From positions 1 to 31,802 of the forward strand of contig DATEOK010000275.1 in the NCBI GenBank assembly GCA_035274225.1: a stretch of 31,802 nt of DNA. The letters run 5' to 3'. Source of the stretch: Dongia_A sp035274225. Lineage in GTDB: Bacteria; Pseudomonadota; Alphaproteobacteria; Dongiales; Dongiaceae. Both the position numbers and the translations under genes were made by a program. Every line of letters starts with the position of its first letter. Within the stretch, counting starts at the first letter, position 1. This document shows positions 23,901-31,802 of this stretch, piece after piece. The notes below the pieces were generated by a model. It saw only the letters and a program-made list of their open reading frames with translations. It was not told the origin of the DNA and ran no database searches.

Positions 23901-24278
23901 CTGCGCGCGGTGCTGAAGGCGGAAGACCTCGACAGCTGGCCCAAGCTGACCGGCACCGGCGTCCATGTCATGGCGCCGATCGAGCCCGATCTCGACTGGG
24001 ACGAGGCGCATGCCTACAGCAGGAGTATCGCCGAGCGGCTGGCCGCGGCGGCGCCGGACCGCTACGTCACCACGGCCGCGAAGGCAAATCGGCAGGGCCG
24101 CCTGTTCCTCAACTGGCTGTCCAACAGCCGCGGCTTGACCGCCGTCGGTGCCTATTCGCCGCGCGCACTGCCCGGTTTTCCCGTCGTCGCGCCGGTGACA
24201 TGGCGCGAGCTGGAGCGCGGCATCCGGCCCGATACTTTCACAATGCAGAAGCCGCCGAAGCCACGGTCAAAGACGTAA
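20940..24278 (+). CDS. ligD: Multifunctional DNA ligase D with tandem polymerase domains
   Basis: NHEJ ligase of 1112 residues, roughly 200-300 longer than common LigD. Start ATG 20940 (MSKSLDVYRAKRDF). Residues about 30-190 form the 3'-phosphoesterase domain with its metal/active-site set visible (His38, His44, Asp46, Arg48, His80, Tyr84). Residues about 235-530 form the ATP-dependent ligase domain, nucleotidylated lysine Lys258 in KYDGYR, with DAEVVV, EGIVSKR and VKIK motifs and an OB fold. Residues about 551-818 are an AEP-type polymerase domain with Asp671 and Asp673 in LDLDPGD and Asp761 in FVDYLRN. A second polymerase-like domain follows (about 859-1105) in which these positions are Val969, Glu971 and Asn1058. 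It processes and seals Ku-bound ends; the extra domain is probably non-catalytic. It is divergent from DUF2277. Confidence 0.95.
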   Translation: MSKSLDVYRAKRDFSKTPEPAGKQPATESGNAYVIQKHAARRMHYDFRLELNGVLKSWAVPEGPSLIPNKKRLAVHVEDHPLEYGDFEGVIPEGEYGAGTVMVWDKGTWSPEFDPEFGYRKGHLKFRLNGKKLKGIWHLVRMAPKPREKQEAWLLFKSEDEAARSVDAPDILQEMPASAATGRDIAEIAADHDRVWSSRQGGEVAVAGKKARKRSKPAVDPSAMPKAKPEKLPKFIEPMLPSAVEKAPSSADWVHEVKYDGYRVQVRIENGKARLLTRKGLDWTERFTGVADAVVQLPVKSALIDAEVVVQTETGVASFTALVDALTTGSGTLILYAFDLLHLDGYDVRAAPLKDRKAALAKIIAAHGDTSRIRYSDHIEGEGDAVFRAAGRLGLEGIVSKRISTPYQSGRTNNWVKIKATERGEFVIAGFVISTASKRAIGALVLGEHVGGKLTPSGHVGSGFSASDASALWQRLDPMRTSTAPLKDETAVAKGAKWVEPKLVAEIEFRGRTGSGVIRHATFREIVEGADPAKVVRNRSAAAKAPAEAMPPVKLTNPGRLEWPDQGITKQGLADFYTEIADWILPHIADRPLSLVRCPGGVQEQCFFQKHKWAGLGDAVRLVKVPGEKEPMLALDSLAGLLELVQASVLEIHPWGAKADDPERPDRVTLDLDPGDNVPWQQVIDAALEARTRLADLGLQSFVKTTGGKGLHVVFPLTPKADWDAVKRFAQSIAEQMAADAPRRYTANMAKKVRDGRIFVDYLRNGMGATAVAAYSTRARPGAAVSTPLAWDELGPGIRSNHFTVENLPKRLPFLDRDPWEGLSLLRQELPGARTSARTTPSKTREPKSAPLGDSIQQLLPDAVAPSKDALRAYWKKTAKDALAYLGRRPLRLVRHAGGKIFYHQGRFPHVPDAVHQLPIEKREGGESVRLWVDNLEGLLGLVEIDVVELHPWGSTVDDIERPDGLVFVLEPGDELDWRFVTDSALQLRAVLKAEDLDSWPKLTGTGVHVMAPIEPDLDWDEAHAYSRSIAERLAAAAPDRYVTTAAKANRQGRLFLNWLSNSRGLTAVGAYSPRALPGFPVVAPVTWRELERGIRPDTFTMQKPPKPRSKT

Positions 24279-24443
24279 TGGTTACGCGGCATTAACCACA
24301 CCAGAGCCCTGCCGGCATCATCGCCCACACTTGGCCGTATTCCCCTGGCATGCTAGGGTTTATGTCCTGCGGCGTCTTTGGCCCAGGCATATGAGGGGCT
24401 GGATAACTGGACGCCGGTGATTGGGGGAATTCGGGTCAAGGCG

Positions 24444-25187
24444 ATGAACTGCAAGGCCCGCGGCCTTTGGCTGCTGCTCGCGCTGGCGACGCTGTGCCCG
24501 TCGGCCCCGGCGTGGGCGCAGGAAACCGACGCCGAGCAGATCCGCAACGAGGCCGAGAAAGCCCTCGAACGCAGCGACATCCAGCGCGATGCGCCCTTGG
24601 CTGAACGGGTGCGCCAGCAGGCCGACAATATTGCCAAGGACCCCTCGCTCCAGCATGAGCCGCCCACGCAGAAGGCGCCGCCGGAGCCCAACCGTGGCAT
24701 CCCGATTCCGCCGAAGGTCTTCCTCTACCTGCTGATCGCGGTCCTCGTCGTCACGCTTTGCATCGTCGGCTATCACCTCTACGGCACCTACGGGTTCGGC
24801 CGGCGCGTGTCGAAGAAGAAGATCGACCAGCCGCTCCAGCTCGCCACCCAGCCGATCATCCGGACCGCCGACGCTCCGCTGCCGGACCTGGACGAGATCG
24901 AGCGGCTGGCGCGGTCCGGCGCCTATGCCGAGGCAATCCACCTAATGCTGCTGCGCGCGCTCGAAGCGTTGCGCCGGCGCCTCGGCACCAGTTGGGCGAA
25001 GTCCATGACCAGCCGCGAGATCGCGCGCCGGTCCGAGCTGCCTGCATCCGACCGCGGCGCCCTCAAGATGCTGGTTGGCGCGGTCGAGATCAGCCGCTTC
25101 GGCGGCCAGAGCGCGAACGAGCAGATCTACCGCGCCTGCCTCGATCAGTACCGGCTGATCGGCGAGTCCGGAGCGTTCAGCACATGA
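24444..25187 (+). CDS. DUF4129 domain-containing membrane protein
   Basis: 247-residue protein, first gene of the MoxR cluster. Starting at ATG 24444 gives a clean signal peptide (MNCKARGLWLLLALATLCPSAPAWAQ, cleavage probably after AWA); reading from 24378 would place 22 residues before it. A periplasmic Pro/charged region follows, then one membrane helix (about residues 93-117, VFLYLLIAVLVVTLCIVGY), and a cytosolic C-terminal DUF4129 domain with ARSGAYAEAIHLMLLRALEALR and SMTSREIARR. In related clusters this protein accompanies MoxR ATPases and DUF58 proteins. Its stop overlaps the next start (ATGA). The upstream 165-bp gap presumably holds the operon promoter, but I cannot define it. Confidence 0.85.
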   Translation: MNCKARGLWLLLALATLCPSAPAWAQETDAEQIRNEAEKALERSDIQRDAPLAERVRQQADNIAKDPSLQHEPPTQKAPPEPNRGIPIPPKVFLYLLIAVLVVTLCIVGYHLYGTYGFGRRVSKKKIDQPLQLATQPIIRTADAPLPDLDEIERLARSGAYAEAIHLMLLRALEALRRRLGTSWAKSMTSREIARRSELPASDRGALKMLVGAVEISRFGGQSANEQIYRACLDQYRLIGESGAFST

Positions 25188-26423
25188 GCATCCAGGCCGA
25201 AGCGAAGACGGGCCGCCCGGGCGAACTGTTCTCGCCCCGCACCCTGCTCGCGATCATCGCGGTCGGCACCGCCGCCTTCGTCGGCATGATCTATCTCGAG
25301 ATGTTCGGCGTCGACGACCCTGATTTCGAGATCGGCCCGACCACCTATTCCAGCTCCGCGCTGGGTCATAAGGCGCTGATGGAGACGCTGAAGCGCATCG
25401 ACGTGCCGGTGATGGTCAGCCGCTTCCGAACCACCGAGAAGGCCGGGCGAGGCAGCCTGCTGGTGCTGGCCGAGCCCGATGGCAGCGAAACATCGGAAGA
25501 GATGGTCGGCGGCCTCGGCGACCTGTGGCACGGCCTGCTGGTGCTGCCCAAGTGGGACGGCTCCCGCGATCCAGCCAAGCCGCGCTGGGTCGAGACCATG
25601 GACAAGGTTTCGCTCGACGACGTCGAACTGGTGCTCAAGCGCGCGCACACCGACGGCATGATCAGGCGCCTGAAAGGCACCTTCACCGTCGAAGTGCCCG
25701 ATTTCGGCGGCACGGTCGAGCTGACCGATCCGCAGATCATGATCGGCGCTTCGGTGAGGCCGATCGTCTCGCTGCAAGGCGGCGTGCTGATCGGCGAAGC
25801 CGATCTCGGGACCGGCCAGCAGTGGATCCTGTCCGATCCCGACCTCATTGCCAATCACGGCATCGACCAGGCCGACAATGCGGTCGTCGCGATCTCGATC
25901 ATCGAGGCGCTGCGGCCGCGCGGCGGCGCGGTCATCTTCGACGAGACCATCCACGGCCTGGAGCTGCGGCCCAACCTCATGCGCACCGCGTTCGAGCTGC
26001 CGTTCGGCATCGTGACGCTGTCGGCGGCGGTCGCCGTCGCACTGGCGATCTGGGCCGGCCTGATGCGTTTCGGCCGGCCGGAGGCGGGCCAGCGCGCCTT
26101 GCAGCCGGGCAAGGTGACGCTGATCCGCACCACCGCCGACCTGCTGCGCCAGGGCAGCCGCAAAGGCACCGTCGAGCTGGTGCTGACGCGCTATCTCAAG
26201 GCACAGATCGCCGACCTGGTGGCGCGGCTGAATGGCCCACGCGGCCTGACCGAGAACCGCCAGATCGACTGGCTCGACGACCTCGCCGACGCGCGGCGGC
26301 TGAACTCGCGGCTGCAGCCGATCGCCGCCGCCATCGAGGCGACGGCGAAATCCCATTCCACCGACCCGGGGCGGGCGCTGCGCCTCGCCGCCGACTTGCA
26401 TGCATGGAAGCAGGAGTTTCTGT

Positions 26424-27376
<953 letters not shown>

Positions 27377-27380
<4 letters not shown>

Positions 27381-28690
27381 TCCAGCCCACGCGCCGCGCG
27401 ATCGTGCTGGTGGCAGCGGCCGCGCCGCTGTCGCTGGCCGTGGCCGCGCTGGACGCCGACCTGTGGCCGATCGGGCTGACGTACCTGTTGTTTGTGTTGG
27501 CGCTGATTGCGTTCGACAGCCTGCGGGCGCTGCCGACCCGGCGGCTGTCGGTCACCGTGCGGCCGATCGACAGCCTGTTCATCGGCGAGCCGGCGAACCT
27601 GGAGATCGCGGTGTCGGCCGACTGGCCGAACCTGCCGCCTGCGATCGAGGCGCGGCTCGACATCGCGCCGATCGTGGATGCCCCGCCGCTGTCGCGCGCC
27701 GCGCTGGCGCCAGAGAACGCAGTCAGCTTCCAGATTCCGCTGCGCCCCCTGCGGCGCGGCATGGCGGAGATCGAAGCGCTGTGGCTGCGCTGGCGGGGCA
27801 CCTACGGACTGGTGGAGCGGCGCTATCGCATGGCGATGGGCGTGAAGCTCCACATCCTGCCGTCGATCCGCGCCGCCCGCGGCGCGGCGCTGCACTTCAC
27901 CGCGATCGATTCCATGCTGGGGGTGAAGGCGCAGCGCGAGCTCGGCACCGGCTCGGAGTTCGACGCCCTGCGCGAGTATATGCCCGGCCTCGACCGGCGC
28001 ACCATCGACTGGAAACACTCGGCGCGCCACTACCGGCTGGTGAGCAAGGAGTTCCGCACCGAGCGCAACCACCAGATCATCCTCGCCTTCGACACCGGCC
28101 ACCTGATGCAGGAGCCGCTGGCCGGCATTCCGAAGCTCGACCACGCCATCAACGCCGGCCTGATGCTGTCCTACGTCTCGCTCAAAGCCGGCGACCGTGT
28201 CGGGCTGATGGCGTTCGATGCCCAGGTCGACCGCTATGTCGAGCCGGTCGGCGGGGTGCAGATCTTCAACCGCCTGCGCCGGCAGGTGGCGGAGATCGAG
28301 TATTCCGCGGTCGAGACCAACTTCACCCTTGCCCTCACCGACCTCATGAACCGCCTGAACCGGCGATCGCTCATCATCCTTATGACGGAGTTCGTCGATA
28401 CCGTGACGGCGGAGCTGATGGTGGAGAATGTCGCGCGGCTGGCCAACCGCCACTTGGTGCTGTTCGTCACGCTCAAGGATCCGCAGATGGATGCCATGAT
28501 CGACCAGCACCCGCATGCCTTCCGCGAGGTCGCCGAATCGGTCGCGGCCGAGGATATGAGGCGCGACCGTCTGGTGGTGCTGGAGCGGCTGCGCCGCCTC
28601 GGCGTGCAGTGCCTGGAGGCGCCGCACGACCGCTTCGGTACCGACCTGTTGAACCGCTATCTCGACATCAAGCGGCGGGAGCTGATCTGA
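27377..28690 (+). CDS. DUF58 domain-containing protein
   Basis: 437-residue protein. Two adjacent N-terminal hydrophobic helices (about residues 9-45) anchor it in the membrane, followed by a beta-rich region and the DUF58 signature GTGSEFDALREYMPGLDRRTIDWKHSARH (about 190-220). A von Willebrand factor A-like domain follows (IILAFDTGHLMQ, with an altered metal-site motif; GDRVGLMAFD). This is the standard partner of MoxR ATPases. Its start overlaps the moxR stop (ATGA) and its stop is 4 bp before the SpoIIM-like gene. Confidence 0.92.
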
Positions 28691-28694
28691 CGTC

Positions 28695-29705
28695 ATGAAG
28701 CGCACGACCCTCAAGAGCAGCCAGTTCCGCAAGGAGCGCGAAGCCAGCTGGCGCGAGCTCGACGCCCTGGTGGCGCGCATGGAGCGGAAGTCCGGCGTCG
28801 CGCTGGCGCCCTCCGAGCTGATGCGTCTGCCGACGCTCTATCGCGCCGCGCTCTCCTCGCTCAGCGTCGCGCGGGCGATCTCGCTCGACCGCAGCCTGCT
28901 CGGCTATCTCGAGAATCTCGCCAACCGCGCCTATTTCCAGATCTACGGCCCGCGCGCCAGCCTGGGCGAAGTCCTGGGCGAGTTCTTCGGGCGCTCCTGG
29001 CCGGCGGCGGTGCGCACGATCGGCCGCCCGATCCTGCTGAGCATCGCGGTCACGGTCCTTGCCGCGCTCGCCGGCTACTGGCTCACCATGGCCGATCCCG
29101 AATGGTACTACACCCTGATGGGAGACATGGCGCAGGGCCGCTCGCCCGCCTCCACGACCGAAACGCTGCGCGAGGGTCTCTATGACGGTGGCACCGAGGC
29201 CGGCGGTACGTTGACGGCCTTCTCGTCCTTCCTGTTCGTGCACAATGCACGCATCGCCCTGATGTGCTTCGCGCTCGGCATCGCGCTCGGCGCGCCGACC
29301 CTGCTGCTGCTGGTGAGCAACGGCTTGATGCTGGGCTCGTTCTTCGCGCTTTATGCCAGCCGTGGCCTTGGCTTCGAGCTCGGCGGTTGGCTGATCATCC
29401 ATGGCGGAACGGAGCTGCTGGCGGTCGCGCTGTGTGGCGGCGCCGGGCTCGCCATCGCCGACGCGTTCCTGTTTCCCGGGCAGAAGACCCGGCTGCAGAG
29501 CCTGGCCGATCGTGGCCGCGTGGCCGGCCTCGTCGCTTTGGGCGCGGTCGTCATGCTGGCCATCGCAGGCGTGCTGGAAGGCATCGGACGCCAGGTCATC
29601 ACCGACGATTTCGCCCGCTATGGCATCGGCCTCGGCATGCTGGCGCTGTGGTCGCTCTATTTCCTGAGCGGCCGCCGCACGCTGGACGAGGGCGGCCATG
29701 ACTGA
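28695..29705 (+). CDS. SpoIIM-like (stage II sporulation protein M family) membrane protein
   Basis: 336-residue integral membrane protein of the DUF95/SpoIIM family. A cytosolic N-terminal helical part (SWRELDALVARMERKSG) precedes several membrane helices (about 115-135, 185-215, 225-260, 275-295, 300-325). Family marks are ASLGEVLGEFFGRSWP and FLFVHNARIALMCFALGIALG, with HGGTELLAVALCGGAGL in a later helix. The organism is not expected to sporulate; this family is common next to MoxR, DUF58 and RDD genes in Gram-negatives. Its last 8 bases overlap the RDD gene. Confidence 0.88.
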   Translation: MKRTTLKSSQFRKEREASWRELDALVARMERKSGVALAPSELMRLPTLYRAALSSLSVARAISLDRSLLGYLENLANRAYFQIYGPRASLGEVLGEFFGRSWPAAVRTIGRPILLSIAVTVLAALAGYWLTMADPEWYYTLMGDMAQGRSPASTTETLREGLYDGGTEAGGTLTAFSSFLFVHNARIALMCFALGIALGAPTLLLLVSNGLMLGSFFALYASRGLGFELGGWLIIHGGTELLAVALCGGAGLAIADAFLFPGQKTRLQSLADRGRVAGLVALGAVVMLAIAGVLEGIGRQVITDDFARYGIGLGMLALWSLYFLSGRRTLDEGGHD

Positions 29706-30660
29706 CGCCCGCCTCTACGCCGCGACCGCAAGGACCAGCACTAAGCTGGAGCGGGCGGACAGCGGCCGGCGCCAGACCACGGTGCTGACGCCCGAAGGCG
29801 TGGAACTGCGGGTCGAGCTGGCGGAGCGCGGCGAACGCGCCGGCGCCTTTCTGATCGACGCGCTGTTCATCGGGGGTGCGGTCCTGGTGCTGGTGTTCGG
29901 CACCCTCTGGCTCGCCGAACTGCTGGACAATTACGCGGTGGCCTTCGGCCTGGTCGTCTTCTTCCTGATCCGCACTTTCTACTTCTCCTTCTTCGAGCTG
30001 ATCTGGCGCGGCCGCACGCCGGGCAAGCGGCTGCTCGGCCTGCGGGTGATCGACCGCGCGGGCGGGCCGCTGAGGCCAAGCTCCGTGGTCGTGCGCAACC
30101 TGGTGCGCGAGATCGAGGTGTTCCTGCCGCTGTCGGTCCTGATGACGCCCGATGTTGTCGGCAACGCGGGGCTGGTGCGCCTGTGCGCGACGATTTGGAT
30201 CGGCATCTTCGTGTTGATGCCTTTGTTCAACCGACAGGGCCTGCGGATCGGCGACATGGTGGCGGGCACGCTGGTGGTGGCCTCGCCCAAGGCGGCACTG
30301 CTGCCCGACCTGGTGGATAGCGCGGTTTCGCCCACCGGCGCCGGCCCGACGCTGCGGCCGCAGCCGGTCGGCACCCGCTTCACGTTCGAGCCGCAACAGC
30401 TCGAGCATTACGGCATCTACGAGCTGCAGACTCTGGAAGCGGTGCTGCGCCGCACCGATGTGCATGCCGCCCAGACCCGCCGCGAAATCGCCGACCGCAT
30501 CCGCCGCAAGATCCAGTGGACCAGCGACGCCGACTGGAATTTCAAATACGACGGCATCGTGGTCGACTTCCTGCAGTCCTTCTACGTCGCCCAGCGCGCG
30601 CACCTCGAGCGCAAGATGCTGTTCGGCAAGCGCCGCCGCGACAAGCACGACAAGAGCTGA
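29698..30660 (+). CDS. RDD family membrane protein
   Basis: 320-residue protein. The RDD domain is at about residues 38-200: ERAGAFLIDALFIGG with the Arg and Asp that name the family, then a second helix at VAFGLVVFFLIRTFYFSFFELIW, RGRTPGKRLLGLRVI, and a third helix at LCATIWIGIFVLMPLF. A cytosolic tail of about 110 residues ends in a strongly basic stretch (GKRRRDKHDKS). The last 60 codons are repeated as a broken copy 1060 bp downstream. It overlaps the SpoIIM-like gene by 8 bp and is the last gene of the operon. Function unknown; RDD proteins are often transport- or stress-related. Confidence 0.88.
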   Translation: MTDARLYAATARTSTKLERADSGRRQTTVLTPEGVELRVELAERGERAGAFLIDALFIGGAVLVLVFGTLWLAELLDNYAVAFGLVVFFLIRTFYFSFFELIWRGRTPGKRLLGLRVIDRAGGPLRPSSVVVRNLVREIEVFLPLSVLMTPDVVGNAGLVRLCATIWIGIFVLMPLFNRQGLRIGDMVAGTLVVASPKAALLPDLVDSAVSPTGAGPTLRPQPVGTRFTFEPQQLEHYGIYELQTLEAVLRRTDVHAAQTRREIADRIRRKIQWTSDADWNFKYDGIVVDFLQSFYVAQRAHLERKMLFGKRRRDKHDKS

Positions 30661-30663
30661 GCG
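30481..30663 (+). repeat. Direct repeat, copy A (3' end of the RDD gene)
   Basis: The last 60 codons of the RDD gene plus 3 bases match 31541-31723 with about ten mismatches, all in the first two-thirds; the final 77 or so bases of the gene are identical. The two copies are exactly 1060 bp apart in the same orientation, with the minus-strand membrane gene between them. Confidence 0.9.
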
Positions 30664-30668
30664 CGCTC

Positions 30669-30734
30669 TTATTCGAAGACGTCCGCGAGACGGTTCGAAT
30701 CAGGACACTCGCGCTCGACTCGAAGCAATCCTCG
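30669..30734 (-). pseudogene. C-terminal remnant of a membrane-protein paralogue
   Basis: On the minus strand, the 22 codons immediately after the stop of the membrane-protein gene, in the same frame, encode LRVERECPDSNRLADVFE-stop. This aligns without gaps with that gene's own end, VRGEREGPSPEMLARVFD-stop, sharing the R-x-ERE-x-P and LA-x-VF residues. It is probably the tail of a deleted tandem paralogue, diverged at the DNA level. Confidence 0.6.
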
Positions 30735-31529
30735 CTAGTCGAACACCCGCGCCAGCATCTCCGGCGAGGGCCCTTCGCGTTCGCCGCGGACCAGGTGATA
30801 GGCTGCCGCCGACAGGCAGCACGCCATCGGCAAGCCGAACACGATCCACACCGTGACCACGACGCGCCACGCGAGATCCATCCACTCAGGATCGATCGCC
30901 CGATAGACCGGGCCGGCCACTGCGAAAAACAGGTAGTAGACACCCCAAAAGCCGATATCGATCGCCAACAAGCGCCAGGGATGGCGCGTGCCGAGGTGGA
31001 TGCTGCGTCGAAGGGCAGAGACGATGGATGCGTTCTCGATCAGCTGAACCGGCAGCCAGACGAAGGTCAGCACGTCGAAGACAAGAACGTTGATGATGAG
31101 AATGGCGTAGTCGATGACGACGAGATGATCGTCCGGCCAGTCGAGCAGGGCTTCCGGCCACCAGGTCATGACTTGCAAAGCGAGGCCGGCCACCAGGATG
31201 GCCGGCAAGCGCCGCCATGGCAGCCGGAAGACCTCCCGCGCACTCAAAGCGTGGCCCTGCAGGTAGGACAGCGCCGCAAAGGTGATGGCGGCGTAGGCGA
31301 CGGTTTCGACCAGCACGCCCAGCCAACCATGGACCATCTCCTGCCAGGCGGCGGGAGCCGCCTCGATGTAAGGAGATGCAAGCCACCGGGCGCCGACCGC
31401 GGCGATCGCGGTCGGTACCCCGATGAGGGCGATGTGCCAGCGGCACGCCATCAGGGCGCGCCCGGCCAGGGCCAGAACGCGCCCGACGGTGAAGCGGAAC
31501 TCGAGCGCGCGTGGATCGGCGTGCTTCAA
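30735..31529 (-). CDS. Multi-pass membrane protein of unknown function
   Basis: 264-residue protein with about six predicted membrane helices (approximate residues 15-40, 67-90, 108-128, 137-163, 188-212, 220-246) and a short hydrophilic C-terminus (RGEREGPSPEMLARVFD). The layout suggests a small multi-helix domain like those attached to glycerophosphodiester phosphodiesterases, but I cannot confirm a family. The start is TTG at 31529, with AAGG 7 nt upstream; it overlaps a TGA stop (ATTGA) that closes a short stretch encoding IAKVFD, seemingly the end of a paralogue once located upstream. The gene is opposite to the MoxR operon and enclosed by the RDD 3'-end direct repeat. Real gene by length, helices and start context; function unknown. 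Confidence 0.75.
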   Translation of the reverse strand: MKHADPRALEFRFTVGRVLALAGRALMACRWHIALIGVPTAIAAVGARWLASPYIEAAPAAWQEMVHGWLGVLVETVAYAAITFAALSYLQGHALSAREVFRLPWRRLPAILVAGLALQVMTWWPEALLDWPDDHLVVIDYAILIINVLVFDVLTFVWLPVQLIENASIVSALRRSIHLGTRHPWRLLAIDIGFWGVYYLFFAVAGPVYRAIDPEWMDLAWRVVVTVWIVFGLPMACCLSAAAYHLVRGEREGPSPEMLARVFD

Positions 31530-31540
31530 TCGAACACCTT

Positions 31541-31723
31541 CGCGATGTCGCCGACCCCATCCGCCGCAAGATCCAATGGATCAGCGAGGCCGACTGGAGC
31601 TTCAAATACGACGGCATCGTGGTCGAGTTCCTGCAGTCCTTCTACGTCGCCCAGTGCGCGCACCTCGAGCGCAAGATGCTGTTCGGCAAGCGCCGCCGCG
31701 ACAAGCACGACAAGAGCTGAGCG
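31541..31723 (+). pseudogene. Direct repeat, copy B (broken 3' end of the RDD gene)
   Basis: Copy of the last 60 codons of the RDD gene plus 3 bases, without the membrane domain. A frame from GTG 31511 would read through it (69 residues), but there is no ribosome binding site. Differences from copy A inside the frame are mostly amino-acid changing (for example Thr to Ile, Asp to Glu twice, Asn to Ser, Arg to Cys), which fits loss of constraint. Its left edge joins directly to the minus-strand IAKVFD-stop remnant. Confidence 0.8.
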
Positions 31724-31780
31724 GTCAATCGAAGACATGAACCAGGACATCGACTCCGGCGCACTTCTTCCCCACTGCGC

Positions 31781-31802
31781 CTAGTCGAAGACGCGGGCGA
31801 TC
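31781..31802 (-). CDS. C-terminus of a further membrane-protein paralogue (partial)
   Basis: The last bases of the window encode, on the minus strand, IARVFD-stop, almost the same as the LARVFD-stop end of the membrane protein at 30735. This is probably the 3' end of a paralogous gene that continues beyond the window. Only six codons are visible, so the call rests on the match and on the pattern of similar endings in this zone. Confidence 0.4.

Noticed and set aside
24758..25183. Upstream part of the DUF4350 frame
   Set aside because: Overlaps the DUF4129 gene in another frame with Arg/Ala/Pro-rich sequence; the ATGA overlap start at 25184 gives the expected N-terminal membrane helix.

Overview
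The window is a GC-rich, densely coded stretch of a proteobacterial chromosome. Gene content (beta-oxidation-style aromatic-CoA genes, an HWE-family sensor protein, a Ku/LigD end-joining locus, a MoxR/DUF58 cluster, a DUF2277 gene) points to a soil-type alphaproteobacterium, perhaps Rhodospirillales or Hyphomicrobiales. I cannot name the genus from sequence alone. I saw no rRNA, tRNA, CRISPR array, insertion sequence or phage gene.

Region 1 (1-7922, all +): a tightly coupled catabolic operon encoding a short-chain dehydrogenase (cut by the window edge), a divergent enoyl-CoA hydratase, an acyl-CoA dehydrogenase, a 4-hydroxybenzoyl-CoA-type thioesterase, RidA, an enoyl-CoA hydratase/3-hydroxyacyl-CoA dehydrogenase fusion and a 3-oxoadipyl-CoA-type thiolase, followed after 149 bp by a PhzS-like flavin monooxygenase. 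This set resembles the lower part of aerobic CoA-dependent aromatic pathways of the 2-aminobenzoyl-CoA (anthranilate) type. The ring-attacking enzyme and CoA ligase would have to lie left of position 1.

Region 2 (7935-12174): a hypothetical gene with the 3' remnant of a lost upstream partner; an operon of a CheR-PAS-PAS-HWE sensor protein and a Crp/Fnr regulator; and an orphan HicB-like gene. The sensor has Arg where HWE kinases carry the phospho-accepting His, so it may be a pseudokinase.

Region 3 (12343-17546, all -): a glutamine-hydrolysing asparagine synthetase downstream of a very large MalT-like/BTAD transcriptional regulator.

Region 4 (17813-24278): a non-homologous end-joining locus. 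Ku is followed by an unusual protein that reads as BRCT-like + MerR-like + TPR. Then come, on the opposite strand, DUF2277 and an alpha/beta hydrolase, and divergently a 1112-residue LigD. This LigD has the usual phosphoesterase and ligase domains and two polymerase domains in tandem. The second polymerase copy has lost all three catalytic acidic residues. This and the BRCT-TPR protein are the most novel-looking content here.

Region 5 (24444-30660, all +): an overlapping operon of DUF4129, DUF4350, MoxR ATPase, DUF58, SpoIIM-like and RDD proteins, a known type of membrane-associated MoxR cluster.

Region 6 (30661-31802): a rearranged zone. It holds a six-helix membrane protein gene on the minus strand, the decayed C-termini of what look like paralogues of it, and a 183-bp direct repeat of the RDD gene 3' end exactly 1060 bp downstream of the original.
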